The notes under the pieces were generated by a model. The model was not told the DNA's origin. It did not search any database and saw only the letters and a program-made list of their open reading frames with translations. The position numbers and the translations under genes are program-made. From positions 1 through 39,549 of the forward strand of contig CAZHLG010000004.1 in NCBI GenBank assembly GCA_964533145.1: a stretch of 39,549 bases of DNA. The letters run 5' to 3'. Positions 6,164-12,848 of the stretch are shown here, piece after piece. This stretch comes from CAITQP01 sp964533145 (GTDB taxonomy: Bacteria > Patescibacteriota > Minisyncoccia > Phycocordibacterales > UBA9973). Positions within the stretch are counted from its first letter, which is position 1. Each line of letters opens with the position of its first letter.

Positions 6164-7138
6164 ATGGAGCCGAACAATGAAGTCGACATCAATGCGCCGT
6201 CCGAAAAACTGATCGAGCAGATCCGGCAGAATGCCGCTGCGGCCCCGCTTCCTCCCGAATCGGCGCCAGCAGCGACGCCTGCGCCTGCGGCCTATGACGG
6301 GCGGCGGCTTTCGCCGATCCGCACATTCTCGTCCGATATGGCCGAGGCGATCCGCACCAAGGGCGGTTCTGTCGTGCGCATCGCGATCGCCGAAGAAGAG
6401 AAGCGGCGCCGCGCATATGAGGAGAACTCCATACGTTCAAAGAAGAACATCATGCTCATCGTCCTGAGCATGTGCCTGATCGTCGGAGCGCTTGCTATCG
6501 CGTGGTATGGCTATTCGCGCCGCACGCATCCGCCCGCAGTTGCGCTCGCGCCTCAGACGCGTCCGGATTCGCTCATCGCGAGCGACGACTACGCGCTTGT
6601 TGATGTCGCCGGGTTGCAGGTGACAGACGTGCTTGCCAAGATCCGCGCTGCTGTGGCAGTGCCCGGCATCGAAGCCGGTTCTATAAAGAATCTCGTGCTT
6701 GTTGAGGGCGGGACAAGCGGCGCCAAAACGGCGATCCCCGTGGCCCGGTTCCTGTCGGCTCTCGGTTCGCATGCGCCGAGCGAGCTTGTCCGGACGCTCA
6801 AGCCTGATTTCATGCTGGGGCTGTACCTGTACGACACGAGCACTTTGTTTGTCGTCATGCACGGCACTGCGCATGATTTTCTTCTCGCGGGGATGCTTTC
6901 CTGGGAGCGTGATCTTTTTTCCGACATGGCGCCGCTTTTCGGTATTGATACATCAAGCTATACCAAAGCCGAACTTGAAAGCATGACATTTACCAACGTG
7001 ATCGTCGAGAACCGCGACGCGCGGGCCGTGCTCGGCGCAAGCGGCAAGCCGATCCTGTTCTACTCGTTTCTCGACCAGAACACCATTGTCATCGCAGCAG
7101 ACCCGAAGACCTTTTTCGAGGTTGTCCGGCGGTACTGA
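6164..7138 (+). CDS. Single-pass membrane protein of unknown function
   Basis: The 324-residue protein has a cytosolic Pro/Ala-rich N-terminus of about 93 residues, one hydrophobic helix (about 95-117, starting NIMLIVLSMCLIVGAL) preceded by a Lys/Arg cluster, and an extracytoplasmic domain of about 200 residues. That domain is globular-looking (for example SIKNLVLVEGGTSG, FMLGLYLYDTSTLFVVMHGT, NTIVIAADPKTFFEVV). I do not recognise the family; the arrangement (disordered tail, anchor, alpha/beta outer domain) resembles unknown membrane proteins found near secretion or pilus genes in CPR genomes. The start at 6164 is supported by the -10 hexamer just upstream. No terminator separates it from the next gene. 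Confidence 0.78.
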   Translation: MEPNNEVDINAPSEKLIEQIRQNAAAAPLPPESAPAATPAPAAYDGRRLSPIRTFSSDMAEAIRTKGGSVVRIAIAEEEKRRRAYEENSIRSKKNIMLIVLSMCLIVGALAIAWYGYSRRTHPPAVALAPQTRPDSLIASDDYALVDVAGLQVTDVLAKIRAAVAVPGIEAGSIKNLVLVEGGTSGAKTAIPVARFLSALGSHAPSELVRTLKPDFMLGLYLYDTSTLFVVMHGTAHDFLLAGMLSWERDLFSDMAPLFGIDTSSYTKAELESMTFTNVIVENRDARAVLGASGKPILFYSFLDQNTIVIAADPKTFFEVVRRY

Positions 7139-7155
7139 TGCAGGGCTTTCCATGG

Positions 7156-7161
7156 TACGAT
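7156..7161 (+). promoter_or_regulatory. -10 element (TACGAT) of the DksA/TraR-like gene
   Basis: The hexamer ends 6 bases before the ATG at 7168, which favours this start over an in-frame ATG at 7138 that lies upstream of the promoter. Confidence 0.45.
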
Positions 7162-7167
7162 AGCGGT

Positions 7168-7512
7168 ATGACAGACCACAAACACGCACTTGAAGAAGAG
7201 CGCAAGACGCTCGCAGCCGAACTCGGACGCTTGGGCAGGCGCGATCCCGAGACGCGCGGATGGGAGGCCGTTCCCGAAGCCGCAAGCGAAGCCGATGCTG
7301 ATCCGAACGACCATGCGGATCGCTTCGAGGATTTTGAGGAGAAGAGCGCGGTCATGGGACCGCTCGAAACCCGCCTTGACGAGGTGGAGCGCGCGCTGTT
7401 GCGGATCGAGAACGGAGGATACGGCCACTGCACCGTATGCGGGAATCCGATCGAAGCCGAACGCTTGCAGGCAAATCCCGCCGCCGAGACGTGCATGAAG
7501 CACATGGGATAA
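7168..7512 (+). CDS. DksA/TraR family zinc-finger protein
   Basis: The 114-residue protein has the DksA/TraR plan: an N-terminal helical hairpin rich in Glu/Arg (ALEEERKTLAAELGRL), a linker, a second helix (ETRLDEVERALLRIENGGYG) and a C-terminal zinc finger. The finger reads C88-x2-C91-x17-C109-x2-H112, so the fourth ligand is His instead of the usual Cys. Members bind the RNA polymerase secondary channel and tune transcription initiation, often with ppGpp, although short CPR versions are uncharacterised. The DxxDxA tip motif of DksA is not obvious. The start at 7168 is chosen from the -10 hexamer. A strong hairpin at 7562-7606 follows. Confidence 0.88.
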   Translation: MTDHKHALEEERKTLAAELGRLGRRDPETRGWEAVPEAASEADADPNDHADRFEDFEEKSAVMGPLETRLDEVERALLRIENGGYGHCTVCGNPIEAERLQANPAAETCMKHMG

Positions 7513-7561
7513 TGCCGGCCTTCGGTGCCGGGTTATCCTATTTTCTTGATCGTTTCTTTAT

Positions 7562-7606
7562 CGCGCGAATGCCATGCTGCACGCATGGCATTCGCGCGCG
7601 TTTTTT
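7562..7606 (+). terminator. Terminator hairpin overlapping the ComM start codon
   Basis: A perfect 16-bp inverted repeat (7562-7577 with 7583-7598, 5-base loop) is followed by CG and six T (7601-7606). It would end the DksA-like transcript. The ComM start ATG (7585-7587) lies inside the right arm, and the T run encodes residues 6-7 of ComM. Confidence 0.8.
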
Positions 7607-9114
7607 CAGCACAGACAGAGCTGCTTTCGGGGCGGGTCGTTTCCGTAGAAGTCGATACGTCGCGCGGTTTGAATCATTTTGCGATCGTCGGCCTTGGCGA
7701 CAGGGCTGTCGGCGAGGCGCGCGACCGCGTCGCGGCCGCGCTCAAGAATTCCGGTTTTGAGTCGCCTAAAAGCAAGAATCAAAAGACTGTGGTCTCGCTC
7801 TCTCCGGCCGATGTCCGCAAGGAGGGCGCCCATTTTGATCTGGCGATAGCGCTCGGCTATCTTGCGACAGATACGGTCCGTCTGCCGAATCCGGATACTG
7901 CGATGTTTGTCGGCGAGCTTGCGCTCGACGGCGCTGTCCGGCCGGCGCGGGGCGTTCTTGCCATGGCGCTTGCCGCGCTGCGGAGCGGTTTCCAGGAAAT
8001 ATATGTTCCGTTTGAGAATGCCGACGAGGCGGCTTTGGCCGACGGTCTTGCCGTGCATCCGGTCCGTTCGTTGCGCGAATTGGTCAGTCATCTTCGAGGC
8101 GAAGCGCGCATCCCTGCGCATGCGCGGACGCAGGTGTGCGGTATCCGCACGCTGCCGGAAGTCGATATGGCAGACATCGTCGGTCATGAGGGTGCCAAGC
8201 GCGGCCTGCTCATTGCCGCGGCTGGCGGACACAATGTTCTCATGCACGGTCCGCCCGGCACAGGCAAGACGATGCTTGCCCGTGCGTTTGCCGGAATCTT
8301 GCCACCGCTTTCGCGCGACGAAGCGATGGAAGTGTCGTCGGTCCATTCTGTCGCCGGGAGCGGTTCGGTGTTCTCTTTCGATCCGCCGTTCCGCTCTCCG
8401 CATCATACGTCGTCCCATGTGTCGGTCATCGGCGGCGGCACGCCGCCTCGGCCCGGCGAGATAACCCTCGCGCACTGCGGCGTGCTTTTTTGCGACGAGT
8501 TCCCCGAGTTCGATCGACGCGTAATCGAAAGCCTGCGCCAGCCGCTCGAAGAACAGCGGGTGTCCATTGCCCGATCGAAGGGTTCGGCGCTGTTTCCGGC
8601 GCGGTTCATGCTCGTTGCCGCAATGAACCCATGCCCGTGCGGGTACCGTGGTTCGCGTGCGAAGGCGTGCACATGTTCGGCTGCGGATTTGCTGCGGTAT
8701 CGGCGCAAGCTCTCAGGCCCGGTGCTCGATCGCATCGACATGGGCCTTCATGTGAGTACGGTGCACTACGAGCGTCTTGCTGCCGGGTCGTCGGGGGCGC
8801 GGAGCGAGGTTCTGCGGAAAGAGGTCGAGGCTGCGCGCGAGCGGGCGTATGCCCGCTCGCGCGCAGCCGGAATAGACCCCGTTCTCAATGCGCATCTGCG
8901 TGCAAAAGATGCACGGGCGATGCTTTGTGTATCAAAAGATGCGGAGGCGATGCTCGGTCAGAGCGCGGAGCGGCTTTCGCTTTCGGCACGCAGCTATCAT
9001 CGTGTGCTCAAGCTTGCGCGCACGATAGCCGATCTAGCCGATGCTGAGGAAATCCTCTCCGAACATGTTCTTGAAGCTCTGCGGTACCGTCCGCAGACTG
9101 ACCTGCTTGGCTAG
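7585..9114 (+). CDS. comM: ComM/YifB family AAA+ ATPase (Mg-chelatase-like)
   Basis: In naturally competent bacteria ComM is a hexameric helicase promoting branch migration during integration of incoming DNA. The 509-residue protein is full length. It has the N-terminal Lon-like ChlI domain (MAFARVFSAQTELLSGRVVS, GLGDRAVGEARDRVAAALKN), then the AAA+ core with Walker A HGPPGTGKT (Lys228), Walker B GVLFCDEFPEF, the sensor region AAMNPCPCGY and a Cys cluster (CPCGY...ACTCS). A C-terminal helical domain follows (LSARSYHRVLKLARTIADL). The start at 7585 matches the family N-terminus but lies in a hairpin arm; a GTG at 7525 is the only alternative upstream. The gene is convergent with the murein hydrolase gene, with 7 bases between the stops. 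With recJ, an Xer protein and pilus-like genes nearby, DNA uptake is plausible. Confidence 0.93.
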   Translation: MAFARVFSAQTELLSGRVVSVEVDTSRGLNHFAIVGLGDRAVGEARDRVAAALKNSGFESPKSKNQKTVVSLSPADVRKEGAHFDLAIALGYLATDTVRLPNPDTAMFVGELALDGAVRPARGVLAMALAALRSGFQEIYVPFENADEAALADGLAVHPVRSLRELVSHLRGEARIPAHARTQVCGIRTLPEVDMADIVGHEGAKRGLLIAAAGGHNVLMHGPPGTGKTMLARAFAGILPPLSRDEAMEVSSVHSVAGSGSVFSFDPPFRSPHHTSSHVSVIGGGTPPRPGEITLAHCGVLFCDEFPEFDRRVIESLRQPLEEQRVSIARSKGSALFPARFMLVAAMNPCPCGYRGSRAKACTCSAADLLRYRRKLSGPVLDRIDMGLHVSTVHYERLAAGSSGARSEVLRKEVEAARERAYARSRAAGIDPVLNAHLRAKDARAMLCVSKDAEAMLGQSAERLSLSARSYHRVLKLARTIADLADAEEILSEHVLEALRYRPQTDLLG

Positions 9115-9121
9115 CTCTGAT

Positions 9122-10306
9122 TTAGAGTCCGAAATTCGGATCGGTGAGCGGGTTCTTCGCTCCGTTGACCTCGAAGTGGAGGTGCGATCCGGTGGAACGG
9201 CCGGTCGATCCGACAAGACCGATGGTGTCGCCTTGGCTGACGCTCTGTCCTGCGCCGACGAGCACTTTCGAAAGATGTGCGTAGAGAGTCTGCGTGCCGT
9301 TCGGGTGGTTTACCACGATGTAGTTGCCGTACCCTGTGTTATAGAGTCCCGCGCCGCTTGCGACGATGACTGTGCCGCTCGCTGCCGCATATACCGGTGT
9401 TCCCACAGGGGCTGCGATGTCGACGCCCGTCATGCGTGCGCCGTGCAGACCGCGAGAAAAGCGGCCTCCCGGGAGGGGGCGGATGAAGTAGCTGCTGAGG
9501 TCTTTTTTGCTCGACACCGGAGTGGTGACTGTCGAAGTCTTGGTACCGGAGGACGCAGGAGCCGCAATGCTCGTAAAGTCTGCATCGGGAATAATGAGCG
9601 TGTCGCCCGGAGAGAGGGTCTGGCCGGGCTCGATCTCGTTCCAGAGCTCGATGTCCACCATGCTGACTTTGTATTTTTTTGCGATGCCGGCGAGCGTCTC
9701 GCCTTTTGCGACGGCATGCAGCTTTCCCGTGGTCGGGAGGATGACGAGTGTCATGCCGGGTTTGATGGCGGCTGTTGCGGACAGGTTGTTGGAGGCCAGG
9801 ATCGTTGCCTTTGTCACGCCGAACATTTCGGCGATCTTGCCGAGGCTGTCTCCTGGGCGGACCGTATATACGGTAATCTGGCCTGCCTGTGTCGGCATTG
9901 AGGCGACATCGGCTGCGTTGCCGACCGGACCCATGGAAGGGGACAGAGCCGTATCATCCTCGAGCTCAACCTCTGCCGTTGCGGCTTTTTGGCCGATGGC
10001 CGCCGGGCCGATGTTCGCAGCGAGGATTTCGGGCATTTTTTGGGAGTTGCGGACGGTGTCAGTGCTTATGGACGAGTTTGTCGAGGCTTCGGCATTGTTT
10101 GAAAATATGGAAAAAATGCTTGCTGAAGCCGAAAGCGGGAAGAATGCCAGCGTAGAGAAAACGCCGGTCGCCGTGAGCCGGGCGGCCAGATTAAACAGGA
10201 ACTTCTGTCGTTTCGCCGTAAAAATGCTTATTTTAGAAGGCGAAAGTCGTATATGTGGGCGTTTAATAAACTGCGAAAAGTGGCGAAGAATCGCACAAGC
10301 ACCCAA
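9122..10306 (-). CDS. LysM-M23 murein endopeptidase
   Basis: This is an exported peptidoglycan hydrolase of the NlpD/M23 type. The 394-residue reading frame has a basic N-terminus, a hydrophobic signal or anchor (about 38-62), a disordered linker, LysM 1 (about 147-190, TVYTVRPGDSLGKIAEMFGV), LysM 2 (about 197-240, HAVAKGETLAGIAKKYKV) and the M23 domain (about 283-388). Metal ligands visible are D296 (TGVDIAAPVGTPV), H344 (YAHLS) and H377 (SHLHFEV). The usual His three residues before the Asp is Met here (ARMTGVD), and the likely substitute is H288 in GLHGARM. An in-frame stop at 10328-10330 and the absence of any ATG before the anchor leave TTG at 10306 as the probable start. The gene is convergent with comM. 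Confidence 0.88.
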   Translation of the reverse strand: MGACAILRHFSQFIKRPHIRLSPSKISIFTAKRQKFLFNLAARLTATGVFSTLAFFPLSASASIFSIFSNNAEASTNSSISTDTVRNSQKMPEILAANIGPAAIGQKAATAEVELEDDTALSPSMGPVGNAADVASMPTQAGQITVYTVRPGDSLGKIAEMFGVTKATILASNNLSATAAIKPGMTLVILPTTGKLHAVAKGETLAGIAKKYKVSMVDIELWNEIEPGQTLSPGDTLIIPDADFTSIAAPASSGTKTSTVTTPVSSKKDLSSYFIRPLPGGRFSRGLHGARMTGVDIAAPVGTPVYAAASGTVIVASGAGLYNTGYGNYIVVNHPNGTQTLYAHLSKVLVGAGQSVSQGDTIGLVGSTGRSTGSHLHFEVNGAKNPLTDPNFGL

Positions 10307-10329
10307 AAACCTTTGAAAACAATGGTTTT
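10306..10329. repeat. Imperfect inverted repeat at the murein hydrolase start
   Basis: A 6-bp outer stem and a 3-bp inner stem separated by one mismatch enclose AAAA. It overlaps the presumed TTG start of the minus-strand gene, so it could be an operator or could fold over the initiation site. Evidence is the symmetry alone. Confidence 0.35.
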
Positions 10330-10330
10330 A

Positions 10331-10544
10331 AGTCGCTTCGCCGTTACGATCGGTCGGGGGGTCTCGTAAAATCCTTATATAGCAAGGTTTTTACGGACGA
10401 TAGCCATTCAGGAGCAGGCATACTATACTATATATGTATCGCCTGTACCTCTATGCTAGCCTCCGCCTGGGAGGCAGTCAACCGCCTATTTTTATAAGGC
10501 AATAGAATTGACCCTTTGTATATTTTTGTGGTGTTGTATTAACC
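10331..10544. other. Structured intergenic region, no protein gene seen
   Basis: This stretch contains no convincing coding frame. It holds a hairpin at 10365-10395 (12-base arms, one mismatch, loop of 7), a TA-rich block with overlapping -10-like hexamers (TACTAT and TATACT, 10421-10429) within a second symmetry (10416-10443), and a short hairpin at 10455-10471 (GCCTCC with GGAGGC). A TTGACC (10508-10513) and a TGTATT (10535-10540) lie close to the ATG at 10545 but 21 bases apart. A leader RNA or small RNA is possible. No tmRNA, RNase P, SRP or tRNA features are recognised. Confidence 0.4.
10365..10395. repeat. Hairpin in the structured gap
   Basis: The arms 10365-10376 and 10384-10395 pair at 11 of 12 positions around a 7-base loop. 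The sequence is too A/T-rich and lacks a T run, so it is not a typical terminator. Confidence 0.5.
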
Positions 10545-12824
10545 ATGAGCAACGAAACCGTCAAAAGACAGGAACCGGGCAAGGATGCTGAGCTGTTACG
10601 GCTCGAGCAGCAGCTTGCGGCGCGAAGAGAGCTCAAGCGCCGGCGTGAGGCGGCGAGCGAGCAGGTCAAGACGCTGGAAAAAGCATATGATGCCGAGTTC
10701 GAGTCATGGTATGGCGGGCGTGCTGCCCGGGCGATGCGCCGCAAGGTCGCCACGGCCCTGACCGTGTTCACACTACTGCAGTCTGAGCGGTCCGGCGGTC
10801 CGGGCAGCCCTTCGGGCCTCAAAGAAAAAGCGAAGGAGATTTCCTATCAGAAACCGAAGCCATGGAAGCCTGCGGGCACCACGGTGCAGTATCCGACGAC
10901 GACGGACATGTACGTTGCCAAGACGCGAATTCCGGACGTCCTCGCGTCGCTCCCTCTTGAGGAGCTCAACAAACTGGACCTTTCTCCTGAGGAACGGGCT
11001 GCAGTCGAGGCGCTTGCCCCAGCCATGCCTCTAGTTCGAGTGCCGCATGAGGCGGACACGCTGGCTGCTGTCGCTGTCTCCGGACCGGAATCGTTCGTTG
11101 TATCCGATCCTGATGCGCATGTTCCCGCCGCAGTTGCCGTGCCGGGTACGCATGTTCGCGACAATGACGTGATCGCTCCGATTGAGACGCTGGGAGCGGA
11201 TGAGTTTGCCGTCGAGGCTCCGACTGTGCGTGTTGCGAGCGCGGCGGCGCCGGAGCTAGTGACTGTGTCCGGCGTTCCTGCCGCCGCCGCGCCGCTCTCC
11301 GTTTTCCCTGAGCATGCGGGTGCCGTGCATCCCAACGAAAAAGAAATCGAGTCGCTTGAGCGCAGCCTCCGCGCCACGCTCGCCAAGAAAGCGGCCGCAC
11401 CCGGACGCATCGCTGTCGAATATGAGAACCCCGCGGATGACCCGCGTAACAATCCGACGCCTCGGATCGAGAAGCCTCGCGCCGAAACGAACACCTCCGC
11501 TCCGGCAAAGGCTGTTGCGCCGAGCCTCGCAGTTGCGCCGAAGCGCATCGAGCATTTCCGCCCCGGGTATGTCGATATGTCGCCGACCGAAGTGCCGGCA
11601 ATAGTCCAATCAGAATTTCCGCGCCCGCCGCTCGGCGATCTCACGGCAGAGGAACGCAAGATATACGACCGTACGCACAGCGCCGGAGAGACGAACCGTT
11701 CGACGGACACGGCTCGTTCTGCGGTCGACCGCCGGATCACGGAGGATCAGAAGAAGCGCTATGTCGAGGACCGCGAAGCCACGTACAAGATGGTTCCGAT
11801 GTACGATTCGCACGGGAGGAAAATCGGCGAACGCGAAGTGATCGCGACTCCGTTCCACAAAGGTTTCGGCACGCTTGAAACCGACGTGTACAAAGGCCCC
11901 GACAGCAAGCATGTCCAGATAGAGGGAGGCTTCGTCGTGCCCGGCGTCCTTGATGCGCTCATTGACCGCCCGACATGGCATGCTCTGCAGCAATATGGCC
12001 TTGAGTCGCAGTGGCGGTATATGAATCGTGTCGAGACCAAGGAGGACATCGGTCCGTGGTTCATGTGGGTGCAGGAAAAAGGCGTCATCCTGACATTCAC
12101 GCATGACAACAAACTCAAGGGCGAGCACCCCATCCTTGGCGGAAAGAGCGGCGGGGATGAGCTCAACACCTACACGACAGAACATGTCGCAGGCGGCATG
12201 ACGACGCCCGCCGGCGAGTATCTGATCAAGAAAGCGACGACGGCTGACCTTGAAAAGCTCAAAGGTCAGTTCGGTCACGGCTACCACAAAGATCTTTGGA
12301 TCATGCTCATCAAGGGCAAGGATGGCCGTTGGCTCAATCAAGGCATCGCGATCCATGGAGAGCTCGCGAAAAACCTCGCCGAGCAGGAAGAAAACATCCA
12401 CTCGGCCGATGCAAGCAAGCATGGCAGCACGATCGGATGCGGCCGTTTGACGGAGTCGGGCATCGCCGGGTTCAAGGCATTGTTCAAATCTGAGAACGAA
12501 GGCGGACAGACCGGTTATTTCGGCAGCGTGCTCTCCCGCCAGCGCGGACATATCCGTCTTCCTGACGGCACGATGGCGGTCCGTTCGGATGATGCGTTCC
12601 GCAAGATGATCCGGGCCGGTGTCGACAGATTCACGCAGCAGAATCCTGTCGACTTCCAGCTCATAAAGGAAGAGATCGTCGAGCAGTCGAGGCAGGAGCG
12701 CGAGAAGCATGAGAGTTATGTCCGCGACCCGAAAGCCGAAGACAAGATCAGGCTCGAAGTGAAGAAGGCGAAGATCGATACAGTCGCGGTGCCTGCGATG
12801 GGCGATTACGACAGCGAAGAATAG
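10545..12824 (+). CDS. Large protein with C-terminal L,D-transpeptidase-like (YkuD) domain
   Basis: The 759-residue protein starts with a charged coiled coil (residues 1-60) and a short weak hydrophobic stretch (ATALTVFTLL). A long Pro/Ala/Val-rich disordered region (about 80-380) follows, then a globular domain. That domain shows L,D-transpeptidase hallmarks: GGMTTPAGEYLIKKA, then GIAIHG with His604, then HGSTIGCGRLTESG with Cys632, in the order and spacing of the family's HG...S.GC.R active site. Such enzymes cross-link peptidoglycan or attach proteins to it. The Gly-Arg after the Cys differs from the usual Ile/Val-Arg, so divergence is considerable. No clear signal peptide is seen, which is odd for a wall enzyme. 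The next gene starts 24 bases downstream and is likely cotranscribed. Confidence 0.72.
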   Translation: MSNETVKRQEPGKDAELLRLEQQLAARRELKRRREAASEQVKTLEKAYDAEFESWYGGRAARAMRRKVATALTVFTLLQSERSGGPGSPSGLKEKAKEISYQKPKPWKPAGTTVQYPTTTDMYVAKTRIPDVLASLPLEELNKLDLSPEERAAVEALAPAMPLVRVPHEADTLAAVAVSGPESFVVSDPDAHVPAAVAVPGTHVRDNDVIAPIETLGADEFAVEAPTVRVASAAAPELVTVSGVPAAAAPLSVFPEHAGAVHPNEKEIESLERSLRATLAKKAAAPGRIAVEYENPADDPRNNPTPRIEKPRAETNTSAPAKAVAPSLAVAPKRIEHFRPGYVDMSPTEVPAIVQSEFPRPPLGDLTAEERKIYDRTHSAGETNRSTDTARSAVDRRITEDQKKRYVEDREATYKMVPMYDSHGRKIGEREVIATPFHKGFGTLETDVYKGPDSKHVQIEGGFVVPGVLDALIDRPTWHALQQYGLESQWRYMNRVETKEDIGPWFMWVQEKGVILTFTHDNKLKGEHPILGGKSGGDELNTYTTEHVAGGMTTPAGEYLIKKATTADLEKLKGQFGHGYHKDLWIMLIKGKDGRWLNQGIAIHGELAKNLAEQEENIHSADASKHGSTIGCGRLTESGIAGFKALFKSENEGGQTGYFGSVLSRQRGHIRLPDGTMAVRSDDAFRKMIRAGVDRFTQQNPVDFQLIKEEIVEQSRQEREKHESYVRDPKAEDKIRLEVKKAKIDTVAVPAMGDYDSEE

Positions 12825-12829
12825 TGTGC

Positions 12830-12846
12830 GATACTTTCCATACGAT
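12830..12846 (+). promoter_or_regulatory. -10-like elements before the gene at 12849
   Basis: GATACT (12830-12835) and TACGAT (12841-12846) precede the ATG by 13 and 2 bases. The first would allow a leader of about 6 bases. Cotranscription with the upstream gene is equally possible. Confidence 0.3.
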
Positions 12847-12848
12847 AT

